From contig NC_088323.1 of the NCBI RefSeq assembly GCF_910592395.1, positions 9,798,001-9,862,000 of the forward strand: a stretch of 64,000 nucleotides of DNA. Reading direction: 5' to 3'. Positions within the stretch are counted from its first letter, which is position 1; the number at the start of each line of letters is the position of its first letter. The notes beneath the pieces are model-generated. The model ran no database searches and had not been told where the DNA came from. It saw nothing but the letters and a program-made list of their open reading frames with translations. This stretch comes from Lineus longissimus (taxonomy: Eukaryota > Nemertea > Pilidiophora > Heteronemertea > Lineidae). A program made the translations under genes and the position numbers. Of this stretch, positions 45,187 through 57,188 are shown in pieces.

Positions 45187-47577
45187 GCTGAAAAATGAAG
45201 AAAAAAAAGTGAAATTTCACGTCATAGACTCATTGCGGACAAATTTAATGGTCTGTCCAAGTGGTGGATTCAAGACCTTAAACGGCCCTTCAATCGGCCC
45301 ATGTCCGAACCCGCAGCAATCCAAAGCCTCGAGACACGCAACACCGTCGATCACACACACTATGGTATAAGTCCTATGCATGCGCCTGGCCTTATAGCAA
45401 AAAGCTGAATTTTTAGTGTATACTTTTATTCTAACTCACTTTTCAACTAGAAATCGTGTTGTCCGTGGAAGGACAGAACCTTCAAGTAGTGTGATATAGA
45501 TACCCTCACGATCTAGTAAAAATGTTTCAAAATCAGAGTGCATTAACTATAGCAAAATCGAGTTTTTGATAGCAGTAAAGCTCCACTTACCTTGAAATCG
45601 GATGCGTTGTTTTCATATGTTCTCGCGTATGGAAAGATGATTACGTAATAGACTCGGCGCGGATCAATGACGATGGCCATGAACTACTATAGATAGGCTA
45701 TGTCATTCGTTTTGTTATTAACTAGGGGCCACGTTTCCGAAGGCGACTTATGGAGCACAAAAGATGTCCAACAAAATAGGCTTTTAGATGCGTATAAATC
45801 GCTTTCTCATTTTTCTAATTCTATGTCAGATAATGATCCATCCTTATCAGTTACAGCTGGGTTGATAAATAGCCATATATGAGCAACGGCAGGGCATTTT
45901 AATGGAGCGAAAATTCAACTTTCGCTTGAACGTATCAGAGGGGAAAACTCCTCCCATATTTTATGACGTATTTGGCAAAAAATATAAGTATAAGTATCGG
46001 TTCTTGCTATAAGTCGTGGATCTCAACCTCACTATTAATGAATTGAATGGGTTGTAATGACCAGACAATCGTGTTTGGGCTTTATTCATGGCGTGACCGG
46101 GGCGGAGCAAATGGACAATACCCATTCATCACTCGGGCAAAGAAAAAATGCCCCGCATGTGGTGAACCCTATTGCGTACCCACCCAATGAATGGATACTG
46201 TTATTTTGCATCAGCGGTATAGGAAGACGGAATACGTGAGGAAAGAGAGTATTTTCGGAAATTTATTATAACGCGCAACGTGTTCTAAATTATGCTATTG
46301 GAATCTTATCAAGCCCTGGAAAATGCACCGGCGGTTTGTCCCATGGTTAGTAAAAAAATTGAAAACATACATGGATTGGTTTTGTGTGTACACCGCAAAG
46401 TATTTAAAATCAGCTGACACAACAACTGAGACCAAGTAAGTTCTGGTTATATGGAGCCATATGTTATTTGCAACAACATTAACAAACAAGGTAAAAAGTA
46501 CGCCATCCATTTACCATATACAAGAGAATAATTAGGCATTGGACAACATTTTGCCAAAAGGAAATCAATTTTAAAGTAATTGATGACGTCATCCTTTACT
46601 GAAAGCCGTTGTGCAATTTCCCCGGTGAGCGGACCGGAGCGAGTTGGAAAATCAGAAGAAATTTTTGATCTGTCAATTTCAATTGAAAATTAACCGGTGC
46701 GGGTTGCGATGGAATTTTAGCAACACTCGGATCCATACCGAAGCACAGCTAGCCTCTTTCCTGATCGACGCCTCTTGCCAGCGCTCCGTTGATGTGGTTC
46801 TGTTGGCAGGGAAAACGGCCGACCTGACGTCAGAAACAATCATTTTCCCACAACATCAGAGGTCGACCCGCTACAAGTTGCGCTGATCAGTATAAAGGTG
46901 AATTACAAAACCAGCATGTTTAGTCACCTCTCTGATCTGGCGTCCCCTATAGTTCTGCTGTGACACACACATCCAATAGATCGCGATGGCATGATTACTG
47001 TAGTTCTAACAAGACAACGTTTAATCAATAACAACACAACTGGCGTCAATAATTGTATTTGGTAAGACTGATTCAAAGAAAACAATGCATGACGATTGCT
47101 TTGATATCATGGAATGGAATACTTCTCCATACACGCCATGTCCATAGTTACCTAAAGCAAACTTGTGCTTTTTGTCACTGCGACCTGCGATTATGATTGC
47201 ATGTGACAAAAATTGCTCGTTCACGTTGGTCATCGCAGGTCACTGCTACAGGAATCGGTTATCGCTGCTCGCCTGGGCCAACATCCAGATCCACATTTGT
47301 GGAACATTTTAAGATTCTACTAAATTTTCTGGACATTTGCGGGTGCCTTTCGTTGCATATTCCTTTATTTTCCATATTTTTTAGTTACGATCTTACCAAA
47401 GGAATGCAATATATTATCTCTGTCGCCTTATCAGCTGTTAATATAATTATACCTCTACTACGGAGATTGAGCTGGGCCGCAGGGGCATCATCGAATTGAC
47501 CGAACGGACTGCACTGGAATGGGCTGGGACGTCATACTTTCGGGGCGGCTGTTACCGCACTGTACCGAACAAGACCA
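45187..47577. other. No gene recognised
   Basis: No coding motif. Two TGACGTCA or GACGTCA sites near 46580 and 46825 are isolated. TIRs of Harbinger locus A were not found here. Confidence 0.4.
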
Positions 47578-47769
47578 GGGGTGGGTTGTTCAAAGCAGTG
47601 TTAAATTTATCCACCGATAAGACTTATCAGCCGATAAAAATCTCTTAACCCCCGATAGTTAAACCACCGATAAAAATGAGTTGTTCAAAACTAGTTTTAA
47701 GGACCCGATAGGTATTAGTGGATTTAACAGTGGATCTTCCCATAACGCAGCAGGGTTCCAGCATCCAAG

Positions 47770-48334
47770 ATGGCCAATTTAGCAGAAGAAATTTCATCTG
47801 CTCCTAGCAGAACCACCCAAAAAAGGAAAAGAAAGGCCAATTTCTCTGCCAACGAGGTCAACCTACTTGTTGAACTGACAGATCGTAATGTCACTTTGCT
47901 ATCATCTGAATTCACGGACACGGTGACAAATCAGAAGAAGAAAAGTGTTTGGGTGAAGGTGGCAACGGCCCTGACAGCACAGGGAGTGGCAGTGAGAACT
48001 GCAGAAGAATGCAGAGACAAACGGCAGGCCCTGCAGAAGAATGCCAAAGGAAAAGCTGCGGCAGAAAGGAGAGGGATTTTAAAGACAGGAGGGGGTACAG
48101 CTCCACCACCTTTGGATCCAGTGACAGAAAAGATAGTAGCCATTTACAGCGAATGCCCAACCTGGAATGGCATTTCAGGGGGCTTGGAAATCTCAGCACC
48201 ACCACCATCCGGATCCCAGTTCCAAACACCAAGTCCAACCCCATCAGTAGGCCTGATTCTCAAAGAATTGGCAGATTGAGGGAGAGCAACTACCAGCAAC
48301 TGTTTCTTGATCCCAAGTATCAAGACCCAAGAAG
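47770..48334 (+). CDS. Myb/SANT-like (NAIF1-type) protein, exon 1 of Harbinger locus B
   Basis: From ATG 47770 the frame reads KRKANFSANEVNLLVELTDRN, a Myb_DNA-bind_5-like first helix, followed by KKKSVWVKVATALTAQGVAVRTAEECRDKRQALQKNAKGK, the other two helices. A Pro-rich stretch and ESNYQQLFLDPKYQDPRR follow, and that last part is in another frame, so a one-base shift lies between about 48150 and 48280. Otherwise translation would stop at LILKELAD, 48279. A donor (AGAAG|GTACAT) lies near 48334. Such proteins guide Harbinger transposase to the element ends. Confidence 0.75.
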
Positions 48335-48862
48335 GTACATTTCTTAGATTATCACTTTTGTAGGCCTAAAAAAATTGATTTTGATCTGAAACATTCGTCT
48401 GCTAAAAAACTGCCACGCCCCCAAAATGGCCACCTTCGTGATGTGAGGCATGACAGCATTGTACGTCTGAATTGTACTTTTAAAAACCGCATACTCATAC
48501 TACAGTTAATGAACTATAGTAAAATGCATTTTCACCTTGTTTCAATGAATCTATTCATGAACTGAAGCAGTTTTCTGGAGATTGCAATCATCATGATTTC
48601 TTCTTTCACAATGCATTATGTACATGATGTACAGAACCCATAGGCCATATACAGGGTACCAGTGTATGGGATGCTGTTTGTGAAATAATTAACTTAGAAA
48701 ACAATATGTAAATGTTTGTGTCCTTGGGCAGAGTAGAGACTTTGAAAAAAAAGGTGACACATGATGTTTGATATCCTTATGAAGGTATTTGTGATACTAT
48801 TACTAGCAATATACCAGTACTGATTATTATTATAAATTTCATTCCATAAGATCAATTGACAG

Positions 48863-49176
48863 AAGAGGCTAGTGCTTCAAGGTCATCTGATGACGACGAT
48901 GAAATTTATTCTACCCGTGAAATGGCACATGATATTGAACGGGGGTGTGTCCATAGTATGGAGAAAGGGAAAGGAAGGGGGAAAAGCAGCCGTCCCAGCA
49001 ACCAAACAGCCAGTGCCGTGACTGCCACCAGTGACAGTACGATTGAGTGTGTGAAAACGTGTCGCTGTATTTGCCCACTTCAGCATAAACTGAGAGAACT
49101 GGAAAATGCAGAAATATATGGGAAGAAGATGAGGCTTGAGGTGGAGAAATTGGAAAGGGAAAGGGAACAATATTAA
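48863..49176 (+). CDS. Myb-like protein, exon 2 of Harbinger locus B
   Basis: After an acceptor (CAATTGACAG) the frame reads EEASASRSSDDDDEIYSTREM, then a basic Gly/Lys stretch (KGKGRGKSS), and ends in a charged coiled coil (HKLRELENAEIYGKKMRLEVEKLEREREQY) and a TAA. A C-terminal coiled coil suits a dimerising partner protein. It is uninterrupted. Confidence 0.6.
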
Positions 49177-49433
49177 TTCTGTGCCGCTGACCATAGATGC
49201 CTGTGGTGTTTCATGTTGCATAATGTTTTGCTGTTTGTGTATTTCACTACACCGGTTTATAATATGATTAAGATATTGCTGATATTTTGAACTATTTATA
49301 TATATTTATATGAATGAAGACACAAGCTAGTCTTTATGTAAAGCTTCATTCTTTAATTTACTGTTCTTCATAATCATAATATTGTAAATTATGTAGATAT
49401 TGATCTGAAACTTCTGCAAGTCCATCACATTAA

Positions 49434-49909
49434 TTAAAAGAAGGTGTTTGTCACATTTCTCCTCACTGTGCGACCATCTTCATTTCCTTGGTAGATGTAT
49501 CTATACCGCGGTTCTCGAATTGGTCTTCCTAATAGGGGCTCTCGTCTGTCAATCGCTATATTGTGGAGGACAGCACAAGCAGTAATGATTTTACAAACTC
49601 GTGCTGGGCGCATCCTGATTTCCCCGTGGAGGCAGTGAAACCATCGTTTCAAAACACCAAAACAACGTTCAACGGAGTTCCTTGTTTTCTTGTGGGCGTT
49701 GTTGAATCTGGTCTCTGGTCTTGTTATTGGACGCAGATATGGTGTAAGGAAGAAGGGTTTACATGGATATTCGGAGTCCCCAAGAAGAAATCCCTCCAAC
49801 ATCCCACGGTAATTTTCTGCCATGTACATCCCGATCTGACTTTCTTTGAAGATGTCCGAGTCATGTGTGGCACCAGGCCATCGTGCAACTATATTTATCA
49901 GCTTTCCTG
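49434..49909 (-). pseudogene. Harbinger transposase, C-terminal exon (locus B)
   Basis: The minus frame follows an acceptor (TTGTTTCAG at 49918-49910) and reads KLINIVARWPGATHDSDIF, then LLGDSEYPCKPFFLTPY (second catalytic Asp), NSVERCFGVLKRWF (catalytic Glu) and VLHNIAIDRRE, like HARBI1. The first catalytic Asp (in a D-G-T block) belongs to a middle exon that is absent between here and 53056, where a repeat block stands instead. The enzyme cannot be complete. Confidence 0.85.
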
Positions 49910-49920
49910 AAACAATTATC

Positions 49921-51017
49921 ACTCACACAACGTAGTGAGTGTAATGGTTACGTATGTATAAAGTGTAAACAAAATTCATATATTATCCATCATGTCCATC
50001 GAATCTGAAAAAATTTGTGCAGACCCATGACAATTCTGGTTCCGGTACAGTTTGTCGCATTCCATACGGGCCGAGCGTTGGCCGATCCTGCATTCACGAC
50101 GCACCGCAACCACAGTTACCACGTCGGACGTGATTCCCATTGTTTCCTTCCTCGTGACGCAATTATTTCATGACGTCATGAGCCATTGACCATTCATACA
50201 AGTAGATTTATTCACACCGGCGCCACTGAAGTGCGGGTGTAAGGACATCATGTATTTAAAAATCGTCTGCTAGGACATACAGGACAACGTCGACGGAGAC
50301 AGTTGTGACATTTCATTGCAGACAAGGCAAACGTCCTCTTCTCGATTTACGTACTTTACTTCAAAAAGTCAGTTTTAACACTACTAAATCCAGATCCAGT
50401 CACGTGATTTCTAGTAACTGCCAAACTCGACCGAGTGCCGGAGTTGTGAAGTAATGATGTAGGACACGTGGTCAGAGTGCAGGAGTTCCCGTACCGCCTG
50501 GCTATCCGATTTAGCATCTACCGTTCCGGAACGTCATCAGCGCCTCTAGTGTCAAGATCGTAAATTTGCCATTCTTGATTTTGGCGCCAAACGAATCCAA
50601 AAAAACGCGTTAAAACATATATCAGCCACAAAAATTCGTTACTAACTAACTGGTGAAGAAACATACACAAATATCTAGGCTAGCAGGTGGAAAATTCAAT
50701 TATTATTTCACCACAAAGAGCTGCTTCTGTCCGCAGATAATTTTTTTATGAGACATCTACCGGGGCGGGGACTATTTCTTTATGGGGCCTTATTGTTCAG
50801 CGTCTCCAACGAATTCTATTTTTAGAGTCCAATGGGGGGGGGGGCTTCCCCCCCAATGTACTGACTAAAACCTGTCACTTTCAGAGAACGGGGGAGGGGG
50901 TTTGGGGGACTCATCCCCCAATGTACTGGCTAAATATGTCAGAAGGACGGGGGTTTGGGGGGCTCCCCTATGTCAAACAGTTGTGTGAGTTCACTAGAGC
51001 TTGCTCTTTACATATTA
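49921..51017. mobile_element. Non-coding repeat with 11-bp TIRs, copy 1
   Basis: The left end ACTCACACAAC (49921) and right end GTTGTGTGAGT (50980-50990) are inverted repeats, followed by a 27-bp tail. The right part holds three short G-rich units (GGGGGTTTGGGGG...CTCC....CCCAATGTACTG, 50834-50968). The next copy starts at 51018. It starts one base after the transposase exon's acceptor intron boundary. Confidence 0.7.
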
Positions 51018-51306
51018 ACTCACACAACGTAGTGAGTGTAATGGTTACGTATGTATAAAGTGTAAACAAAATTCATATATCCATCATGTCCATCGAATCT
51101 GAAAAAAATTGTGCAGACCCATGACAATTCTGGTTCCGGTACAGTTTGTCGCATTCCATACGGGCCGCGCGTTGGCCGATCCTGCATTCACGACGCACCG
51201 CACTCACAGTTACCACGTCGGACGTGATTCCCATTGTTTCCTTCCTCGTGACGCAATTATTTCATGACGTCATGAGCCATTGACCATTCACACAAGTAGA
51301 TTTATT

Positions 51307-51961
51307 TGTAGTAAGGCTCCGCCTTGGGTGGGACTTTAATGACTTCAACAATTATTCCCAATTTCTGTTCTTTATTTCTCCCATAGATCTTATTATAGTA
51401 CAGCCTCTGTTCTCACTCGCTGGGTTCTCCCTGAGGGAAAGGATCTCCCAACTTTTATACATTTTCTATGTTTGTTACATGTTACTAAGGCGATGGTGAC
51501 ATTTACCACCTGATACGAGTGACGAAGCGGTCCCATGATATGGGGTTAGCTTGGTGTATGCTCCGTCATCTTGCATCATTTGGCGTGTGAATCAACATCG
51601 CCTCCCTCTGGATGAAAAGAACCAACTTGATAACCTCACGTATCATAAATAATTCCAAACCAAGAAGTATACAATGTGTTGGTTTAGTTTGACCAGTGGT
51701 TTACTTTAGTTTGGTCACCACAACACTTCGGCCAAGTTTCTCCTAAATTGTTTATCTTTAATTTTTTAACATGCATTTTAAGTAATCATTTTATTCCCTT
51801 GAACAACACTGTTGTTTACTTCCAATTTCTAAATACGTATACCTTAAATAATCCTTTCATTCCTTTGAAGAGCCGCTGTGTGACCGAGATCTGTTACAAA
51901 TGCTAACTCTTAGGTGAACTGAGATTATAACCTTTAAACAACTTTATCCATCCTTCTCACA
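51307..51961. mobile_element. Solo LTR (655 bp) with 4-bp target duplication
   Basis: It begins TGTAGTAAGG and ends CTTCTCACA, flanked by TATT on both sides (51303-51306 and 51962-51965). The empty site is visible in copy 1 at about 50207-50212 as a single TATT. No internal element remains, so it is the product of LTR-LTR recombination. Confidence 0.92.
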
Positions 51962-52003
51962 TATTCACACCGGCGCCACTGAAGTGCGGGTGTGGGACAT
52001 CAT

Positions 52004-52168
52004 GGGCCGAATTCATAAAGGGCGTTTAAGGGTTAGACGCGTGTAACTTCCCTCTAATCAGTTTCAGGGCCTATTCATATTCTGTGAAGATTTACAATAA
52101 GGACCTGAATCTGTCTATTCAGAAGTTAATCGCTGTTTTAAGCTAAACGCCCTTTATGAATTTGGCCC
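52004..52168. mobile_element. 165-bp MITE with 3-bp target duplication
   Basis: The ends GGGCCGAATTCATAAAGGGC and its reverse complement (GCCCTTTATGAATTTGGCCC) form TIRs of about 26 bp. CAT flanks both sides (52001-52003, 52169-52171), and copy 1 has the empty site with one CAT. A 3-bp duplication fits the PIF/Harbinger group. Confidence 0.9.
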
Positions 52169-53055
52169 CATGTATTTAAAAATCGTCTGCTAGGACATAC
52201 AGGACAACGTCGGCGGAGACAGTTGTGACATTTCATTGCAGACAAGGCAAACGTCCTCTTCTCGATTTACGTACTTTACTTCAAAAAGTCAGTTTTAACA
52301 CTACTAAATCCAGATCCAGTCACGTGATTTCTAGTAACTGCCAAACTCGACCGAGTGCCGGAGTTGTGAAGTAATGATGTAGGTCACGTGGTCAGAGTGC
52401 AGGAGTTCCCGTACCGCCTGGCTATCCGATTTAGCATCTACCGTTCCGGAACGACATCAGCGCCTCTAGTGTCAAGATCGTAAATTTGCCATTCTTGATT
52501 TTGGCGCCAAACGAATCCAAAAAACGCGTTCAAACAATTAAGAATATATCAGCTACAAAAATTCGTTATTAACTAACTGGTGAAGAAACATACACAAATA
52601 TCTAGGCTAGCAGGTGGAAAATTCAATTATTATTTCACCACAAAGAGCTGCTTCTGTCCGCATATATGAGACAGCTACCGGGGCGGGGACTATTTCTTTA
52701 TGGGGCCTTACCCTTATTGTTCAGCGTCTCCAAGGAATTCTATTTTTAGAGTCCAATGGGGGGATTGGGGGGGGCCTTCCCCCCAATGTACTGACTAAAA
52801 CTTTCAGAGAACGGGGAGGGGGTTTGGGGGACTCATCTCCCAATGTACTGGCTAAATATGTCAGAAGGACGGGGGTTTTGGGGGCTCCCCCATGTCAAAC
52901 AGTTGTGTGAGTTCACTAGAGCTTGCTCTTTACATATTAGACATAGTTTATAGTAAAGCAAATACATTTTTTTCTGAGTCATACTGTACACCCATCATTG
53001 AAAATTATGGTCGGATTGGCTTGCCATATAATTTGACTGGGTGCACGGCTGAAGT

Positions 53056-53341
53056 GAGTGGAGGATGTCAAATCGCCCACTATCTGAAGAAATGATCCTG
53101 ATGCATAGAACCTCAAGGCCAGCATCACCTGCTGCTCTGCAGATAGGCTGTGTGATCTCTTGGTGGGATGTTCTAAATCATGTCTTATTAGATCGGTAAT
53201 GTATATGATACTGTATCTGCCAAACATATATCTTTGCCTCAACCTGTTGTCATCAAATGCATCTAAATCAGACTCCTTATGCCTGTACGTTCTTTGATTT
53301 CGGTGCAAATTTGGAAAAAGCAGCATCCGATGGGCAGCCAT
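53056..53341 (-). pseudogene. Harbinger transposase, N-terminal exon (locus B)
   Basis: From ATG 53341 (MAAHRMLLFPNLHRNQ) the minus frame gives SDLDAFDDNRLRQRYMFGRYSIIYI and then HSLSAEQQVMLALRFYASGSFLQIVGD, the helix-turn-helix part that starts HARBI1-type transposases. Homology stops at GDLTSS, near 53056. The next exon, with the rest of the helix-turn-helix and the first catalytic Asp, is missing before the repeat block. Confidence 0.8.
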
Positions 53342-53548
53342 TTTGGTTTCTGGATTTATCCCTAGCGACAAGCTATCGGGGCTTTATCGGTACCCTAGGG
53401 GTGGGTTAAAGTTATCAGTGGTTTATCGGCAGCTAAACCCTAACAGGGCTTTGAACAACTCAGCCTATCGGAGAATTAAAGTTATCAGTGGTTTATCGGT
53501 GGATGTAACCACCGATAGTGGTTATCGGTGCTTTGAACAACCCGCCCC

Positions 53549-54959
53549 ATGGGTGTGGGGGGGGGGGTTATGGGACAGAACATCCCACGAAAATGAGGCA
53601 TTTTCAGTCTAAGCGAGGCATTTTCTGTCGTCTTCTAACGGAAACAAAAGAAATTTGAAGCGTTATCCCCCTTCGAACAGCAAAGAGCTCCAGGAATGGT
53701 CTGTCACACTTGAATACCCTCGATACAAAAATTTGAGGCCGACAATACGATTGAAATTCCCGGTTTCTGGGATGTATAAACGTAACTTTATTGGCATAAT
53801 TATATAGCTCAATAAGAAATGCTCTGCTTGATGGAGCCAGTTTTGCGAATAACGTTCTCTGATCTGTGACGAGCATGGACAAATGCAAGCAAAAAAAAAT
53901 CCTTATCAAAATGATTTTCCTCCGCCATTGCTTGGATGCTAGGTCCCATTCCCGGATGGGCGATTCTATTCCGGGAGCTCCTTGCTGTTCGAAGGGGATA
54001 AAACTTCAAATCTGTTTCCGTTAATAGCAGACGACAGAAAATGCATCGCTCTGACTGAAAATGCCTCCCATACCCCTAACCCCTGAAGACTTACTGATAA
54101 TAGATCTGCTCACATTTATTTGTTGGTGAATTTGACGATGTTATTACATTCTTGGTGGTGGTGTAGTGCTTTGTCGCGGTTATGGGTTTGATTCCGTTTG
54201 GTTTGTCTTTCATACATTACCGCAAATCTGCACTAGAGAGCTAAATACAATTATCACCGTCTGATATGCTACACCAACGCAGTGGTAGTAGTGTAATGAT
54301 GTGGCCTACGCTCACTGCTTGGAATGGTCGCCTTTGAATCTATATGTGCTGAAATCGCACATCCGTGTAACTATTGGACACTCGACTTTTCAAGCTTTTT
54401 CTATTCAGAAAATTCAAAACACGTTGTATATTGCATTCCAAGTCTTTGACCGAAAGATGTTCTTTCTACTTTTAACGCATGAAAAAGTGCTGTGTGATGA
54501 GGTTTCTTCGTGTAGACGGTGATTTGCAGCGCGGTGATTTCAGCCCTCAGACAGATTTAATTGGTTCAAGACAGACATAGAAATGAACGTTCACCTAGTG
54601 GTAGTAGATAACAACATACTGTGGAGACGCTATTTAGCCGGTTTAGGTCCGTGTTCGCCACAGGCCTAAGTCGACTCATCAGCATATTCATATGGGGCTC
54701 TTTTGGGGACTAGGTGAAGTCATGGCAGGCTGGTTTTGCATTGTAAGTTTCACGGGCTGAGTATTGCTTTCATTCATATTGTGTGGCTATGAGTAAATTA
54801 TCGGGTTAGATTTGAAATGCCGGGAGGGACATGGATGTTGATTTCAAGTAATGTCTGATGACTCTTGAAAATGGTATCGAAACTGTGATTAACCCTCTAA
54901 TCTGTGGTTATGGCGATTGACTTCTTGAAACAAGCAAGCTGCTTTAATTTTCAAAGACA
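53549..54959. other. No gene recognised; weak tRNA-like traces
   Basis: Near 54146-54205, TGGTGGTGTAGTG and GGGTTTGATTCCG resemble pol III A and B boxes, but no fold supports a tRNA. Otherwise no signal. Confidence 0.3.
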
Positions 54960-55210
54960 ATCAAACAATCTCTGTGTCCGTAAAAGCGTTAGGTGTTGTT
55001 TCAATGATTCCACTCGCACTTTTTGTAACCGATGTAGAGGTAGAAATGTCACCCTGGAAAAAGTGTCCGGCCCTATTGTATTCTGCTGCGCTGTATGGTT
55101 CTAAAGAGGCCATGGTCGTCAATAGCTCGGAGTTTAAAGCGCATATTAGAATAATTTGTTTCCCAGACATTCTATCCTAGGACATTTCAAACTGCTACAC
55201 CGGCGTTATT
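54960..55210 (+). repeat. Dispersed duplicated segment, copy 2 (related to 24340-24560)
   Basis: Diverged match to the minus strand of 24340-24560. It starts within GTAGAGGTAGAAATGTCACC and ends at TCTATCCTAGGACATTTC. No frame is shared by both copies over the full length. Confidence 0.45.
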
Positions 55211-55234
55211 CTTTTGCGTTAACAACTCTTTTTT

Positions 55235-55534
55235 TTAATTACGTTTAATTGTGAACAACATTACATCAGTGACGTCTACTCCATTTCGTGGAACTGCAAG
55301 TTCTTCGTCACTAGAATGTTCAACATCTAGCTCATCCCTATCCCTCTCAATCCCATCACCACCAATTAGTCCTGCAGCCCCGAATGCACGATCAGTGGCA
55401 TTTGGAGCCACTTCGTTCCATGCATAGCCAACAATTTTCACGACATCTCTAAGAGATATTCGGGGACATTGTCCATCGTCGTTAGTATTGTTGTTCTTCC
55501 ACAGTTTCCACATTCGCCTAACAACTGACTTAAA
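55235..55534 (-). pseudogene. pogo-like transposase, C-terminal part (left of the LTR insertion)
   Basis: The minus frame enters from the insertion border at 55534 and reads RMWKLWKNNNTNDDGQCPRI, SLRDVVKIVGYAWNEVAPNA, and an acidic tail (GGDGIERDRDELDVEHSSDEE) before the stop at 55235. The phase and the TAAA target site show that it was continuous with 61575-62724 before the LTR element came in. This is the part of pogo/Tigger proteins that follows the last catalytic Asp. Confidence 0.8.
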
Positions 55535-56213
55535 TGTCGGGGAGTAGATTTATCTCGTTTCAATTTAAACTGGGTCAACGTGGTCCTATCGTATTTTAAA
55601 TAATTCCGTAATCTTAGGATAGAGGCGCTGCCTCTTTTTACAAATATGTGAAACCGGCGAGCACTGTGATTGGCTGATTGATTCACATTTTCACAAGTTC
55701 CTTTCCCGTCCCAATAAAAGGGCGCAACGGGGTTCTCGCAGGGGAGTCCGAAGCCGAATTTCACAGAAGAAAGACCGCAGTCGAGCCTTTGACAGTGCAG
55801 CGCACGTGTTTGAAGTGGGCGGAAGTTGCCCAGGTTCTTGTACTAAAATGCATCCATGTGGAGTTACGGATGTTTATCTTACTATGTCTTACACCTAGGA
55901 TCTTGTACTATTAAATTTGTGTAGAGGGAGAAAAGTGTGATACTAAAGCCGAAGGCAGTGTAGCAGACGGAGTAGTCCTTGTTCGTGATTGTGTTACTTC
56001 AGACACTTGTCTCGTTATGGATTGTCTTCAGCTGGTTGCTACGTGGAATGGATAATGTCTCCCTAGGCTATCCCTCTCTGATGTGTTGGAGGACTCAGAC
56101 TTGCACTTGCAGCACTGTATGGGTGTCTCTTAGATACCGTCGGATCCAAGTAGCATATGCTAGCTACTAAAGAAAACTCGACTCAATTCGAGGAGGTCAC
56201 CTTTCCCGCGACA
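55535..56213 (+). repeat. 5' LTR
   Basis: Starts TGTCGGGGAG, ends CCCGCGACA. A TATA-like CCAATAAAAGGG near 55711 probably marks the promoter. It differs from the 3' LTR at only two bases seen by eye (near 56041 and 56050). Confidence 0.95.
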
Positions 56214-56215
56214 AA

Positions 56216-56233
56216 TGGTGGCAGCGGTGGGAT
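56216..56233 (+). promoter_or_regulatory. Primer binding site, tRNA-Leu
   Basis: TGGTGGCAGCGGTGGGAT, two bases after the LTR, is complementary over 18 nt to the 3' end (with CCA) of animal tRNA-Leu species that end in CCCACCGCTGCCA. This is from memory of tRNA-Leu sequences. Confidence 0.8.
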
Positions 56234-57188
56234 GCTGCATATAGGCTAGTGCATGTCGAGATCGCGGCCTGCTGATGTCAATGGATGTCTGTGACATGCT
56301 GATGGTGCTGTAGTGTATTGGTGTAGCAGTGGTGCTACTATCCTGTTCCCGTCTATGCTGTGTTCTTGGTGGACGGGTGATGTCGGTCATCCATTCTAAG
56401 CTGATGATGTCAAGTTTCAAGCTCCTTTGATCAGTTAGTTGATCTGCTGATGCTGTACTACGACTAGACTGGTAGTGGTAGGCTGTACTCTCTAACTCTG
56501 GTGGAGATGGTGTGCTGTGAAGTGGTACCAGTGCAGAGACTTAATTACTATACTCAATTTGGTATTTAAAATCTTCTTTGTATTTTCTAATACATCGCAT
56601 TTTTGTCCAACTTTAATTGTGGCAAGAGGGTTTATAAATTCCCGCTTTCCCCAAATTGGACCGGTGCTGAGGACCGTGTTCTGTGGATGAAGTGCTGGTA
56701 ACCTCTCTCCACACTTGTATTTTATAAATTGTGGCACAATTTTAGTTAGACCAGTGTTTTGCCATCATTTTAGAACGGTATAAAACCTGACCATCGTTGG
56801 TTGCTGTTCATTGAACTGCACTTCATGTCGTCTGGTGTATCTATGGGTATTGAGTCACTGCCATCTTGATTTCATGTATGTCATGTATGTTGCACGCATC
56901 TTGGTGTTTTATTCAGGTTATTTTACGGTTAAGGGTGCTTGCCTTGCATTTTATTTGGAATAGTCCAGTCATTATTTTGATGCCTCACGGTTGTTAACCT
57001 TGGTTCAATTCAAATTTGGTGTTGCTCTGCTGCATTGGTGTTGTTTATTAATTTCTTAATTTGTCTTAGTCAGGCAACGGGCCTGTTAGTGTTATTGTAG
57101 TATAGCTTAGTACTAAAAACATGTAGTGAGAAAGTCTAGTGTAGACTATATGTTTATTTATTAAGTGGTATAATCTAAGACAGTAGTA

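Larger units (their letters stand above)
51018..52939. mobile_element. Same repeat, tandem copy 2, carrying two insertions
   Basis: It matches copy 1 nearly throughout (same start ACTCACACAACGTAGTGAG and same end ...TTTACATATTA). It is longer by about 825 bp because of a solo LTR at 51307-51961 and a MITE at 52004-52168. A few substitutions and a small insertion near 52536 separate the copies. Confidence 0.85.
47578..53548. mobile_element. PIF/Harbinger element (locus B) with TIRs
   Basis: The ends GGGGTGGGTTGTTCAAAGC (47578-47596) and, in reverse complement, GGGGCGGGTTGTTCAAAGC (53530-53548) differ at one base. Inner copies of GAGTTGTTCAAA and many CCGATAA/TTATCGG motifs form a subterminal array on both sides. 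Inside are a Myb-like gene reading right and a transposase reading left, as in autonomous Harbinger elements. A 3-kb repeat block (49921-52939) interrupts the transposase. The 3-bp target duplication is unclear (CCA on the left, ATG on the right). Confidence 0.85.
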
